A stretch of DNA of 64,000 nt from Verrucomicrobiaceae bacterium (lineage in GTDB: Bacteria > Verrucomicrobiota > Verrucomicrobiia > Verrucomicrobiales > Verrucomicrobiaceae), in NCBI GenBank assembly GCA_016795485.1, contig JAEUHM010000054.1, positions 1-64,000 on the forward strand, written 5' to 3'. Below the pieces are notes generated by a model. That model saw nothing but the letters and a program-made list of their open reading frames with translations, was not told where the DNA came from and searched no databases. Made by a program: the position numbers and the translations under genes. Of the stretch, positions 28,001-35,928 are shown piece by piece. The first letter of the stretch is position 1, and the number at the start of each line of letters is the position of its first letter.

Positions 28001-29550
28001 CTGCCGTTCCACTGCGCCACTCCAACACCCCCATCGTTCAAGTAAAAGGGGCCACCTGCATAAAGCAAGCCGCCAGGCGTGACGGCCAGAGAAAACACAT
28101 CGCCAAACGAAATGCCACTCCCCATACCAGACCACACTGTTCCATCCCATTTGGCTACTCCGGCGGTATTGAGCCCACCCGCCAGGGTAAACTCTCCCCC
28201 CACGTAAAGGTCAGTTCCATGAAGCGCCAGTGCTCTCACACGCCCGGACGTACCAGAGCCCAAGCTGCTCCACGCACTGCCGTCCCACTTCGCCACCCGG
28301 TTACAACTCACGTTGCCCGCCATCATGAAGTCCCCACCTGCGTACACCGTGCCGCCACTCACAGCCAGTGCCCGCACCGTATTATCGGTTCCATTGAAGG
28401 CACCTGTCCCCGTGCCCAAGGCTTCCCAGGTGCCAGTAGCAGGCTCATACACCGCTACCCTCCTAGCCACGATGGAGTCCTCGAGGACCCTGGTGAAAGA
28501 TCCGCCCACGTAGAGCTTGTCGTTGCTCCATACCAGCGCAGAGACGGCTCCACCTACAAACATACTTCCCACTCCCCCAGTCTCGAACTCAGCCAGGGAA
28601 AGACTTAATAGATGGCCTTCATCAGGCAGATTGCCGCCGATATATAGGGTGTCATGAGACACGGCAAGGGCAGAGACCGTTCCCCCTATGAAGTTCGACT
28701 CGTCCAGCCCCTTCCACGAGGTGCCGTCCCACTTGGCCACCTTCGATGTAGATTCGCTGCCCGCGAGAGTAAAACGCCCTCCAACGTAGAGATTCCCCGC
28801 AGCATCCACCGCCATGGCATTGACCGTGTCGTTGACGCCAGCAATGGAGCTCATGCTCAGCCACTCCCAGTCCCCCAGGGTGGGATCTATACGCACTGGA
28901 TACACAGCGTGCTCATCTTCCACCTTCACCGTGAGGCGGTGCGCACCGCTCACCAGCATCTGGGCGGGTACTATCTGGCCACGTGAGTCCGTCACCTTCA
29001 GCTTGTGATAGAGCAACTCACGTCCGCTGCCTTCCAGCGTCAGCTTTACCCCGCGAGCGGCCTCAGTGGCACCCGCCCCCAGCACGCCCAGGTCCACCTT
29101 CAGCGCGCCGTTGCCTGCGGGCCGCCTCAACAAAACAAAGTCCTGCCGCACACCATCCGCGCTCACGCTATACTCCTCTACCAGTCCATCCCGCATGTAG
29201 CTGACCAGAGCGCCAGACGGCACCACACTGCCCGTAGGCTCCAGCGCTTGAGCAGTACTGCCCTCACGGCCCACCGCAGTGGCCTTCAGCGTCACACTGC
29301 CGCCCGCCGCCTCGGTGGAGGTCACCCTCAGCCCATCCGCCGTCACCCGGCCCTTCAGCTTTTGGAAACCCGTGCGCAACTCCGCCCCTCCAGGCACCAA
29401 CGAGATACCTACCACCTTCCCCCCATCTTGCTCCGTGGCCCTCTGGCCCAGTTCAGCCAAAGGAAAGGCAGTCGAGGATTCAGCAACAGGGGCAGCACTG
29501 GCCCACATCGCGGGGACCATGCATAGAGTGACTAACAAGTTCAGTTTCAT
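25006..29550 (-). CDS. Giant secreted beta-propeller / cadherin-like protein
   Basis: A 1514-residue exported protein starting at the ATG at 29550 with signal peptide MKLNLLVTLCMVPAMWASAA. An N-terminal beta domain ends in YPVRIDPTLGDW. Then come a dozen or so kelch-like blades (VAKWDGTAWSALGSGKDG ... LYVGGEF) to about residue 880. A cadherin-like module (LAENNTAAANVGTLSAVDAD) and an MBG/Ig-like module (QSITFDALTNKMT) follow. A DTDPDNDTLTIIDVGDP cadherin-like repeat and a C-terminal domain from about 1170 (AGTYTGLLDDGTGTADG) to the end EIRVIAAP are shared nearly unchanged with the neighbouring giant gene. It is divergent from a sigma/kinase pair and has a candidate ECF promoter 47 bp upstream. 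Likely a cell-surface protein; ligand unknown. Confidence 0.88.
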   Translation of the reverse strand: MKLNLLVTLCMVPAMWASAAPVAESSTAFPLAELGQRATEQDGGKVVGISLVPGGAELRTGFQKLKGRVTADGLRVTSTEAAGGSVTLKATAVGREGSTAQALEPTGSVVPSGALVSYMRDGLVEEYSVSADGVRQDFVLLRRPAGNGALKVDLGVLGAGATEAARGVKLTLEGSGRELLYHKLKVTDSRGQIVPAQMLVSGAHRLTVKVEDEHAVYPVRIDPTLGDWEWLSMSSIAGVNDTVNAMAVDAAGNLYVGGRFTLAGSESTSKVAKWDGTSWKGLDESNFIGGTVSALAVSHDTLYIGGNLPDEGHLLSLSLAEFETGGVGSMFVGGAVSALVWSNDKLYVGGSFTRVLEDSIVARRVAVYEPATGTWEALGTGTGAFNGTDNTVRALAVSGGTVYAGGDFMMAGNVSCNRVAKWDGSAWSSLGSGTSGRVRALALHGTDLYVGGEFTLAGGLNTAGVAKWDGTVWSGMGSGISFGDVFSLAVTPGGLLYAGGPFYLNDGGVGVAQWNGSSWSSVGNAAEFGNVLTIMGGDLYVGGAFPDIGGVSASRVAKWNGTAWSALGSGKDGNVRALAVSGSTVYVGGEFKGADGVLSSGILKWENGIWSGLGGGVTGNLARVNALALDGSGNLYVAGGFTHTGGVPADNIAKWDGTGWSALGTGLDNTAYALALSGSDLYVGGAFGTAGGVTAFSIAKWNGTTWSALGGGLPSVNALAVSGSTVYAGGDFGSAGDEGEIDNVAQWDGSKWSALGTGLNGKVYALALMGGNLYAGGEFDFAGDEYVTNVAKWNGRVWTAASDPNDPLHGTVYALAAKNGKLWAGGDFSDGIRLLLGEDVEWARAIGSVNVDDGVLALAVDADHDLFVGGYFQVVGNIPTVSPSIAKLNVAEETNFAPTDITLSNASLAENNTAAANVGTLSAVDADVADSHTFTLEGGADDAAFTIVGNNLRLNDPADFEVKNSYSLRIRATDNGNGSLTYEKDFSVTITDVQLTQSITFDALTNKMTNAAPFALSATATSGLPVSFSVQSGPASISGDTVTLAGTTGTVTIRASQAGGVNDYEAATPVDRSFLVIMPNATPVAEDDFVTFGGATTTISPLLNDTDPDNDTLTIIDVGDPSTGSVTFTGSSIIYTKNSTTFDDQDGFTYTVSDGKGGEDTAVVIVASYNGLAGTYTGLLDDGTGTADGIFRATVTVNGNLTGRAVMNGRVFGLSGRLDNSGKDSLVSAGATFDVQTIPARSDIGEPRQHLAVIAVETGVTYTGNAIAHLYSSRSPVSAAGVGYYHTAQIAQTGQTGLPASPGWMRMLVAKSGAVTVSGRGPDTLPVSCATAIVEGGEVMVYANGLQTNPATEYAGILDITLGGGVTGVMKFNKLPQIAIKGALHATGFSGNYDLVGGKYTKAAVGTRALTTNGAGEVEATMTGAGHASPTTKTLTLSVANVFTPLPSLPLSQLKITAAGQLTGTVKSITNTNMAITGLIVPGLSGTADVQAIGCYLYAKDAYEGGEIRVIAAP

Positions 29551-29596
29551 AAGGAGTTGAGCGACGTGGGTGGAAAGACACGTCCCTACCTCTATC

Positions 29597-29618
29597 CGGT
29601 TTCTCCTCGGCCATTACA
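29597..29618 (-). promoter_or_regulatory. Candidate ECF promoter TGTAA-N11-AAACCG before the giant propeller gene
   Basis: TGTAA (29618-29614) and AAACCG (29602-29597) on the minus strand with the same 11-bp gap as the two other copies. Here the downstream bases are GATAG instead of TGCAT. It lies in the divergent region between this gene and the plus-strand sigma-factor gene. Confidence 0.42.
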
Positions 29619-29691
29619 CCAAAAGATAAAAAAACTTTCGCCCCCCTTGCACGAGCGCCATGATCGGCGCGTTCCTTGCTGCCTCTCCCCG

Positions 29692-30432
29692 ATGGCAAAT
29701 GACGCTCCTGACATTTTCCCGCCCACCCGATGGACTCTCTTGCAGCGCCTGCAGGACGGCTCTGGCGGTGACGCCATGGCGGCCCTGGAGCAGATCTGCA
29801 AGTCCTACTGGAGTCCCCTCTACTTCGTCGCCCGCAGCCGAGGCTACACCACCCATGACGCCCAGGACGCCGTGCAGGGTTTCTTTGAAAGCCTTCTCCG
29901 CCGGGAGACCCTGGCCAAGGCAGACCAGGCCGCAGGCAAGCTCCGCCAGCTACTGCTCCGCTCCTTTGAGAACTACTGCGGCCAGCAGTGGCACAAGGCC
30001 GCCCGCGTAAAGCGCGGTGGTGCCGCAGAGCACGTCCCCTTTGCCGAGTGGATGGACAGTGACGAGGCAGAGCGCCACTTCCTCCAGACCGGCACCAGCC
30101 ACTCCACCGCTGAACAACTTTACAATCGAGAGTGGGCCAACTCCCTGCTGAAACGCAGCCTCACCTCCCTCCAACAAGACTACACCCACCGTGGCTGGAC
30201 GGAGCGCTATGATGCTTTGGTTCGTCTCCTCTTAGAGCAGGACGATGGCACCGCCATGGATGCCGCTACCCAGCGCCTGGGCACCACCACCAACAACGTC
30301 CGCGTCATCCTCCACCGCATGAGAGGTCACTACCGCGACCACATCGAGCGCGAGCTGGGCCGCACCCTGGACACCGACGATCCCATCCTCATCCGCAAGG
30401 AAATGGTAGAGCTATTCCAAGCCATGGCATGA
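29692..30432 (+). CDS. ECF-type RNA polymerase sigma factor, partner of the TPR kinase
   Basis: A 246-residue sigma factor of the kinase-linked ECF group. Region 2 features are visible as PPTRWTLLQRLQDGSGGDA, ICKSYWSPLYFVARSRGYTT and DAQDAVQGFFESLL, with region 4 near MDAATQRLGTTTNNVRVILH. The ATG at 29692 (MANDAPDIFPPTRW) is chosen; upstream codons to 29557 lie in the divergent promoter region and look non-coding. It is similar in length and motif order to the sigma factor at 7636-8376 but clearly different in sequence. Its last bases overlap the kinase start (ATGA). Confidence 0.9.
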   Translation: MANDAPDIFPPTRWTLLQRLQDGSGGDAMAALEQICKSYWSPLYFVARSRGYTTHDAQDAVQGFFESLLRRETLAKADQAAGKLRQLLLRSFENYCGQQWHKAARVKRGGAAEHVPFAEWMDSDEAERHFLQTGTSHSTAEQLYNREWANSLLKRSLTSLQQDYTHRGWTERYDALVRLLLEQDDGTAMDAATQRLGTTTNNVRVILHRMRGHYRDHIERELGRTLDTDDPILIRKEMVELFQAMA

Positions 30433-33068
30433 ACGACACCACCCAGCTCCTGCGGGACAATGCACGGTTCGTCATGAGCCAGTTGCTAGACGACCGCCAC
30501 ATCCCCGAGGCCGAGATCAGCGGCGACATGATAGGCCCCTACCGCCTCGTCTCCCTGCTCGGTGCCGGAGGATTTGGCAACGTCTGGAAGGCAGAGCAAA
30601 TCGACCCCGTCCGCCGGGACGTTGCGCTCAAGCTCATCAAACTCGGCATGGACACCGTGCAGGTGCTGGGCCGGTTTGATCTGGAGCGTCAAGCCCTGGC
30701 CACCATGGAGCACCCATGCATCGCCAGCCTGCTAGACGCCGGCATCGGACCCGGCGGCAGGCCGTTCTTCGTCATGGAACTCGTCAATGGCGAGCCCGTC
30801 ACCAAATGGTGCCTCACCACCAGTGCCACCCTCCCTGAGAAGCTAGAGCTCTTCACCCAAGTCTGTGCCGCCGTGGAGCACGCCCACCAAAAAGGCGTCG
30901 TTCACCGGGACCTAAAGCCATCCAACGTCCTCGTAGCCACCGTGGACGGCCAACCCACACCCAAGGTCATCGACTTCGGCATTGCCAAGGCCATCCAGAG
31001 CGTGGGAGCAGACGGCGGCACCCTCTTGACCCAGGGAGATCAAGTCATAGGCACTCCCCTCTACATGGCCCCAGAGCAGTTGGAGCGGAACCAAGCCGCA
31101 GACACCCGCACGGACGTCTATGCCCTCGGCGTCATCCTTTATGAGATGATCACCGAGACCCAGCCCTTCTCCCAGATCACCCACGGTGCCACCGACCTCG
31201 GCACCATGAGGAGAATCATCACCGGCACCCGCCCAGAGAAACCCAGCACCGCCATCAAGCGCCTCTGCCGTGCAAGCCAGGCCCACCCACGGAAGCCCGC
31301 CGCCATCCCCGCTGACCTGGACTGGATCATGATGCGCGCCCTGGAGAAATCCCCAGAGCGCCGCTACCAGGGCGCGGCAGAACTCGCCGCAGACCTCCAC
31401 CGCTTCCTCAGAGGCGAGGCCGTGGAAGCCCGCCCGCCCAGCTTCGGCTATCTAGCTGGCAAATGGATCAGCCGGAACAAATTAGCCTTCCTAGCCGCCT
31501 GCATCACCCTGGCCAGCCTCATAGGCGGTGCCGCCATGGCCGTGTGGCAGGCCCGCCGTGCCGCAGATGAAGCCATCCTAGCCAGAGCCGCAGAGAAAGC
31601 CGCCCTCACCTCCCAACAACAAGCCGAGGCCGTGGCAGGTTACCTCTCCCTCCTGCTAGACAAAACCGGAGAAGCCGTCAGCAAAGGCCGCAGCCCAGAG
31701 GCACTCAAAGACGCCCTCACTGGCACCAACCACGAGATCCTCGAACTCAATCTCGACGCACCCAAGCGCATCGAGCTACTCCAACTCGTAGAGCGCGTTT
31801 ACTCCGAGATCGGCGAGAAGAAACAATCCATCCAAATGGGTGAATCCATCCTCGCCGAGCTAACCAAGCTCCACGGACCAGACGCAGACCAAGTCATCGC
31901 CACCGAGATCCAGTTACTCTATCAAATCATGGGCTTTGGCGAGCGCCAGACCGTCCCCGCCCGCCTCCTGGCACTGCGGGAACGAGTGGAACGCACCTCA
32001 GGCAAAGGCAGTGCGCGCTGGATGGAAATACAGCGCGGCCTCAGCCGCTGCTACATCAAGCTGGAACACATGGACTCCGCCATCCAGGCAGCCCAGGAAC
32101 TCATCGCCGCCGCCCAGGAAGCCCGCTACAGCAAAAGCCGCCTCGTCTTGCCCCAGGTCATGCTCGCCACCGCCCTCAATGAGGCCAACAGGGCAGACGA
32201 AGCCCTCCAAACCCTCATGGCCGCCCTGCCCCAATGTAGAGACGTCAGACATGCAGAAGTCCTCTTTGAGCAACTCCTGCGCGCCTACGAGCGCCAGGGC
32301 AACTACCAGCCCGCCATCCAACTCCTGACCAACCAGCTCCACCCCATGCAGGAGCACCTCGGCAAAGACGACCCGGCCCTGCAACCCCTCCTCCTCACCC
32401 TCGCCAGGCTCCAAAGCAAAAACGCCGACCACACCCAAGCCCTAGCCCATGCCACCCAGGCCGTGGACATCGCCCGCCTCCACAGCCAGCCCCAGGACCT
32501 CTGGCTCACCCTCTCCACCAAAGTCAGCTACCTCGCCTCCGCCAAGCAGCTAGACGAGGGCATCCGAGTCGCCAAAGAAGCCCTCCAACTCGCCAGAAAG
32601 CTAGACAACCCCATGCTCATCGTCGCCTCCCACATCGACCTCGCCGAAGTCCACCTCCTCGCAGGCCGCTACGACCAAACCGCCCAGGAATACCGCTCCG
32701 CCTTCGAACTCGGCGTCAGCAACAACTCCAATCCCCGAGACGCCGAGCTAGTCCTCATCGAGCTCGCCAGCGTCCAACAAAAACAAGGCAAGCCCCAGGC
32801 CGCCATCGAGACCACCCAAGAACTCTGGACCCTCCTCCAAGCCCGCCTCCACGAGGAAGAAGCCCTCTATCTCCACTGGCTCGTCGAAAGCCTCATCCAC
32901 CGCGTGGACGACATCCTCAAGCAGCACCCCGCCCTCCCCCCACCCCCAGAACTAGCCACCTGGCGGCAACAACTTAGCGAGCAAGCGCAAAAGCTAACCC
33001 AACAACAAAAGCAAACCGCAGCCCCCTTCGGCAAAGTAGACCGCTGGCGCATCCCAACAACGAAGTAG
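30429..33068 (+). CDS. Membrane Ser/Thr protein kinase with TPR-like C-terminal domain
   Basis: An 879-residue Hanks-type kinase. The glycine loop GAGGFG is at about 45-50, Lys in VALKLI at about 68, VVHRDLKPSN at about 158-167, VIDFGIAKAI at about 180-189, then GTPLYMAPEQ. A membrane helix (LAFLAACITLASLIGGAAMA) sits near 343-362. The remaining about 500 residues are helical pairs with TPR character (VERVYSEIGEKKQSIQMGES, ATALNEANRADEALQTLMAA). The start overlaps the sigma-factor stop by 4 bp. The first kinase carries a propeller instead, so the two pairs probably sense different inputs. The gene has many Ala/Leu CTC and GCC codons, as in the neighbouring core genes. Confidence 0.93.
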   Translation: MNDTTQLLRDNARFVMSQLLDDRHIPEAEISGDMIGPYRLVSLLGAGGFGNVWKAEQIDPVRRDVALKLIKLGMDTVQVLGRFDLERQALATMEHPCIASLLDAGIGPGGRPFFVMELVNGEPVTKWCLTTSATLPEKLELFTQVCAAVEHAHQKGVVHRDLKPSNVLVATVDGQPTPKVIDFGIAKAIQSVGADGGTLLTQGDQVIGTPLYMAPEQLERNQAADTRTDVYALGVILYEMITETQPFSQITHGATDLGTMRRIITGTRPEKPSTAIKRLCRASQAHPRKPAAIPADLDWIMMRALEKSPERRYQGAAELAADLHRFLRGEAVEARPPSFGYLAGKWISRNKLAFLAACITLASLIGGAAMAVWQARRAADEAILARAAEKAALTSQQQAEAVAGYLSLLLDKTGEAVSKGRSPEALKDALTGTNHEILELNLDAPKRIELLQLVERVYSEIGEKKQSIQMGESILAELTKLHGPDADQVIATEIQLLYQIMGFGERQTVPARLLALRERVERTSGKGSARWMEIQRGLSRCYIKLEHMDSAIQAAQELIAAAQEARYSKSRLVLPQVMLATALNEANRADEALQTLMAALPQCRDVRHAEVLFEQLLRAYERQGNYQPAIQLLTNQLHPMQEHLGKDDPALQPLLLTLARLQSKNADHTQALAHATQAVDIARLHSQPQDLWLTLSTKVSYLASAKQLDEGIRVAKEALQLARKLDNPMLIVASHIDLAEVHLLAGRYDQTAQEYRSAFELGVSNNSNPRDAELVLIELASVQQKQGKPQAAIETTQELWTLLQARLHEEEALYLHWLVESLIHRVDDILKQHPALPPPPELATWRQQLSEQAQKLTQQQKQTAAPFGKVDRWRIPTTK

Positions 33069-33285
33069 GGACAAACGTCTCCCGTCCTCCCTCAAGGCTG
33101 TCTAGCGAGGAGGTCCACGCTCCCATTGATGCAGGCATCCTCTCCCACAAAGCTGTTAAACTTGGCACGCACCTAGTGCCTCATCCCCTTTGTGGGCAAT
33201 CACCTTGTTCACTCCGTTGCTCACAACTTGACGCAACACGATCGCATGGTTTGCACTGCGAGCCGTTGCACCCGCGCCATTCCAA

Positions 33286-33381
33286 GTAGCTTCGATTGGC
33301 AATCGAAGTGCTGTGCTCAGTTGGGTTCGCGGCCATCGCAAACCCCGCAGCCGTTCCACTTCGAGTGCCACTCGAAGCTAC
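33286..33381 (+). repeat. REP-like element with two internal hairpins (copy 1)
   Basis: Outer arms GTAGCTTCGA and TCGAAGCTAC are perfect reverse complements. Inside are two palindromes: TTCGATTGGCAATCGAA near the left end and CTTCGAGTGCCACTCGAAG near the right end. A second copy in the same orientation lies at 34560-34654. The rest of the 497-bp gap (33069-33565) holds only another repeat at 33423-33474. Confidence 0.75.
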
Positions 33382-33422
33382 GCTCAAGCCCCCGTAGCGG
33401 AATGCGCCAGCATTCCGACCTC

Positions 33423-33474
33423 CCACCGCTCCGAACCTCCGCTACGCCTGCCGCCTCAAAGAGACGGACTACAC
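33423..33474 (+). repeat. Interspersed repeat X (copy 1)
   Basis: Contains CCACCGCTCCGAACCTCCGC and then CTGCCGCCTCA-A-AGAGACGG. A close copy lies at 34481-34532. Two more relatives, sharing the CTGCCGCCTCACAGAGACGG part, are near 49975-50010 and 50228-50263. It includes an imperfect stem (CCGCCTC with GAGACGG). Confidence 0.65.
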
Positions 33475-33565
33475 CGAATGATCCTCTCGCTGAAGCTGTA
33501 GTTCTTGCCCCAGATGAGTCGGAGAGCTTCCCCCGGGACCCATAGCCTTCTCTGTCGGACTTGAT

Positions 33566-34147
33566 CTATCTTTTTGCAGCCCCAAACAAACCAACAAGCT
33601 CTTCCCATCGGGCCACACTGATGCCTTCCCGCTGCTCTACCGCCAAGGGATGATCGGTGGGTTCTAACTCAATCTGCGGCGCCACTCCTGGTGGTTGGCT
33701 ATGGACTCGACTCTTCAAGTGCAGCGTTTGAGGGTAACCAGGCAGTTGGGTGAGAAGCCATCCAAAATAGGGAGCACTTGTAGCGCGGTTCGGATCTCCC
33801 CAGTGGTCTATCATGTGGCGATAGCTCTGCTCACTCAATGAAGTCCAAACGGCGATGCTCAAGGATTGCGAATGTCCGTGGATCGGCAACTCGATAAGCC
33901 CCCGAACCATAAAGGTCTTGCTGTCGATAACACACATATCTGGGGTGAGTTCCACGCGTGACGCAAACTCAGATTCAATCACATACTCACGCCAAGGCGC
34001 TTCACTCCCAAACGACGTAGGCAAGCCTGAATGCACCTTCCCGCACGTTTTACACACCCAATCAGCTGACTGCCTTTTCTTGCTGAAGAAGTAAAATGCT
34101 ATGCCAGCGATCAAGACGATGAAAAAGAGGGTGATCGGAAGCTTCAT
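33566..34147 (-). CDS. DUF2199-like protein with N-terminal membrane anchor
   Basis: A 193-residue protein. Residues about 3-21 form a single hydrophobic helix (LPITLFFIVLIAGIAFYFF). It is followed by VCKTCGKVHSGLPTSFGSEA, which fits the zinc-ribbon-like start of DUF2199 proteins, and by a domain with SKTFMVRGLIELPIHG and VWTSLSEQSYRHM. DUF2199 has no established function that I know. The gene stands alone between two REP-like elements and two X repeats, which suggests it arrived or is maintained as an accessory gene. Start at the ATG at 34147; no strong ribosome site seen. Confidence 0.75.
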   Translation of the reverse strand: MKLPITLFFIVLIAGIAFYFFSKKRQSADWVCKTCGKVHSGLPTSFGSEAPWREYVIESEFASRVELTPDMCVIDSKTFMVRGLIELPIHGHSQSLSIAVWTSLSEQSYRHMIDHWGDPNRATSAPYFGWLLTQLPGYPQTLHLKSRVHSQPPGVAPQIELEPTDHPLAVEQREGISVARWEELVGLFGAAKR

Positions 34148-34480
34148 TTCAAGTTCGGTTCTCTTGCCTTCTAACTCAATACTCTAAAACCTTCCGGCAG
34201 ACTACCTCATAACCTGTCGCTACCTCCGATGGCAACTGTTCAAACCCCGATCAGCCATTTAGCGCGTCCTCAGGATACATCCGCTTAGGACGACACAGAA
34301 AATCGCAAGCGCATTGGTAAATCGACAATGCAGCCTGTTGGGACACGACCAAAGCAGCTCGCTTTGGATATTGCCACGTTGCTGTGGGATCATCTTGAAC
34401 AAACCTATCGACCAAACGAAGCCCACGGCAAGCTGTAGCTTGGCTCTTTGAGCCAGGAGACGTAGGACACCATCTAAAGC

Positions 34481-34532
34481 CCACCGCTCCGAACCTCCGC
34501 CAGGCCTGCCGCCTCATAGAGACGGCCTACAA
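34481..34532 (+). repeat. Interspersed repeat X (copy 2)
   Basis: Same orientation as copy 1: CCACCGCTCCGAACCTCCGC, then CAGGCCTGCCGCCTCATAGA. Differs at only a few positions. Together with copy 1 it brackets the DUF2199-like gene. Confidence 0.65.
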
Positions 34533-34559
34533 CACCCAGCCCACCATGCGGGGCTCCGG

Positions 34560-34654
34560 GTAGCTTCGATTGCCAATCGAAGTGCTGTGCTTTGTTGAGC
34601 CGTCCGCTTTGAAGTGTCAGGAGACGTTCCTCTTCGAGTGACACTCGAATCTAC
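34560..34654 (+). repeat. REP-like element with two internal hairpins (copy 2)
   Basis: Starts GTAGCTTCGATTGCCAATCG and ends CTTCGAGTGACACTCGAATC-TAC. Both internal palindromes of copy 1 are kept (TTCGATTG-CCAATCGAA; TTCGAGTG-A-CACTCGAA). The 517-bp gap 34148-34664 otherwise shows nothing coding that I trust. Confidence 0.75.
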
Positions 34655-34664
34655 TCCCGGCCCC

Positions 34665-35042
34665 CTATTTCCGATACTCAATCAGCTCGATCTCGTACCC
34701 TTCCGGCGCGTCGATGAACGCAAAGCGGCCGCTGCTGCTTTCCGTGGGGCCGTCTGACAGCGGGTAGCCTAGCGCGGTGGAGTGTTTGGCAAACTCCTCG
34801 ATGCTTTCGACTTCAAAGGCGAGGTGCGTGAGGTCGGAACAGAAGGTGACTTCACCGCTGGCGGGGTAGGAGCAGATCTCGATCAGCTCATCGCTGTTAG
34901 GGGTCTTGAGAAAGACGAGTTCCGAGCCGCGTGGTGACTTGTGATGGCGAATCTCTTCAAGTCCCAGCACCTTGGTATAGAAATCCACGGTCTTGGCGAG
35001 GTCGTTGACGCGATAGCGGGTGTGAAGGAGCTTTTTTACCAT
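34665..35042 (-). CDS. Glyoxalase/VOC-family protein (lactoylglutathione lyase-like)
   Basis: A 125-residue single-domain vicinal-oxygen-chelate protein. It opens LLHTRYRVNDLAKTVDFYTK-VLGLEE, the classic glyoxalase I start with a His ligand (H7) and tyrosine. It continues with ELVFLKTPNSDELIEI, DLTHLAFEVESIEEF (His ligand) and APEGYEIELIE (Glu ligand near the end). This is a full glyoxalase I-like layout, so methylglyoxal detoxification is likely, though other VOC enzymes share it. It follows oppC on the same strand after 52 bp and could be co-transcribed. Confidence 0.85.
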   Translation of the reverse strand: MVKKLLHTRYRVNDLAKTVDFYTKVLGLEEIRHHKSPRGSELVFLKTPNSDELIEICSYPASGEVTFCSDLTHLAFEVESIEEFAKHSTALGYPLSDGPTESSSGRFAFIDAPEGYEIELIEYRK

Positions 35043-35094
35043 GCTGAGGTCTTAGCCGGGACGCACGGTTTTGCCACTGCGATGATTTATTCGC

Positions 35095-35928
35095 TCAGCG
35101 CATCCTAGCTTTGGGGTCGAGCACGTCACGCAAGGCATCGCCCAGGGTATTGAGGGCCAGCAGGGTGGAGGCAAAGAAGCCCGCAGGAGCTAGCAGCAGC
35201 CAGGGATGATCACTCATGGCCGCTGCACCTTCACTGATCATCGTGCCCCAGGACGCGAGTGGTGGCTGAATGCCTAGCCCCAGGAAGCTGAGCATGGCCT
35301 CCAGCATCATGACGCCGGGCACGGTGAGACTGGCGTAGACGATGACCGTGCCGAGCACATTAGGCAGGAGATGGGCGAACAAGATGCGCGTGAAACTGGC
35401 TCCATAGGTCCTAGCAGCCAAAACAAACTCCTGCTTCTTCAACCCCAGCACCTGGGCGCGCACTACACGGGCCATGGTGAGCCACTCCACCGCACCGATG
35501 GCGGCAAACACCAACCAGAACTCTTTCCCAAAGACCACCATAAGGATGATGACAAACGTCATGAAGGGGAAGGAGTAAAGAATGTCCACCACACGCATCA
35601 TGACGCCATCCACGCGCTCAGATGCTAGGCCAGAGACCATGCCGTAGGTGACGCCGATGACCATCGCCACGAGTGTGGCCAGCACGCCCACTAACAAAGA
35701 GATCCGCCCTCCGTAAAGCACGCGCACCAGGACATCGCGCCCCAAGATATCTGTCCCAAACCAATTGCTAGCCGATGGAGGGCTGGCACCCAGGGTCAGA
35801 TCTTGCGCGGTCTGGCTGTGGCTTGAGATGAACGGCCCTAACAAGCAGGCGAGCAACAGCAGCACAAGAAACCCAAGAGCAATCACCCCGCTTCGATGCT
35901 GACGAAACTGAACCCAGAACTCACGCAT
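35095..35928 (-). CDS. Peptide/nickel-type ABC transporter permease (OppC/DppC family)
   Basis: A 277-residue inner-membrane permease. WFGTDILGRDVLVRVLYGGR after the first helix is diagnostic for the OppC/DppC family. The permease coupling loop is seen as YGASFTRILFAHLLPNVLGT. Six hydrophobic segments are present. Start overlaps the end of the oppB-like gene by 8 bp. The substrate-binding protein and ATPases are not in the window, so the substrate cannot be assigned. Confidence 0.93.
   Translation of the reverse strand: MREFWVQFRQHRSGVIALGFLVLLLLACLLGPFISSHSQTAQDLTLGASPPSASNWFGTDILGRDVLVRVLYGGRISLLVGVLATLVAMVIGVTYGMVSGLASERVDGVMMRVVDILYSFPFMTFVIILMVVFGKEFWLVFAAIGAVEWLTMARVVRAQVLGLKKQEFVLAARTYGASFTRILFAHLLPNVLGTVIVYASLTVPGVMMLEAMLSFLGLGIQPPLASWGTMISEGAAAMSDHPWLLLAPAGFFASTLLALNTLGDALRDVLDPKARMR

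Noticed and set aside
34251-34517. 88-codon minus-strand frame between the DUF2199-like and glyoxalase genes
   Set aside because: It overlaps repeat X, has no recognisable domain and an Arg/Cys-rich composition typical of non-coding sequence.
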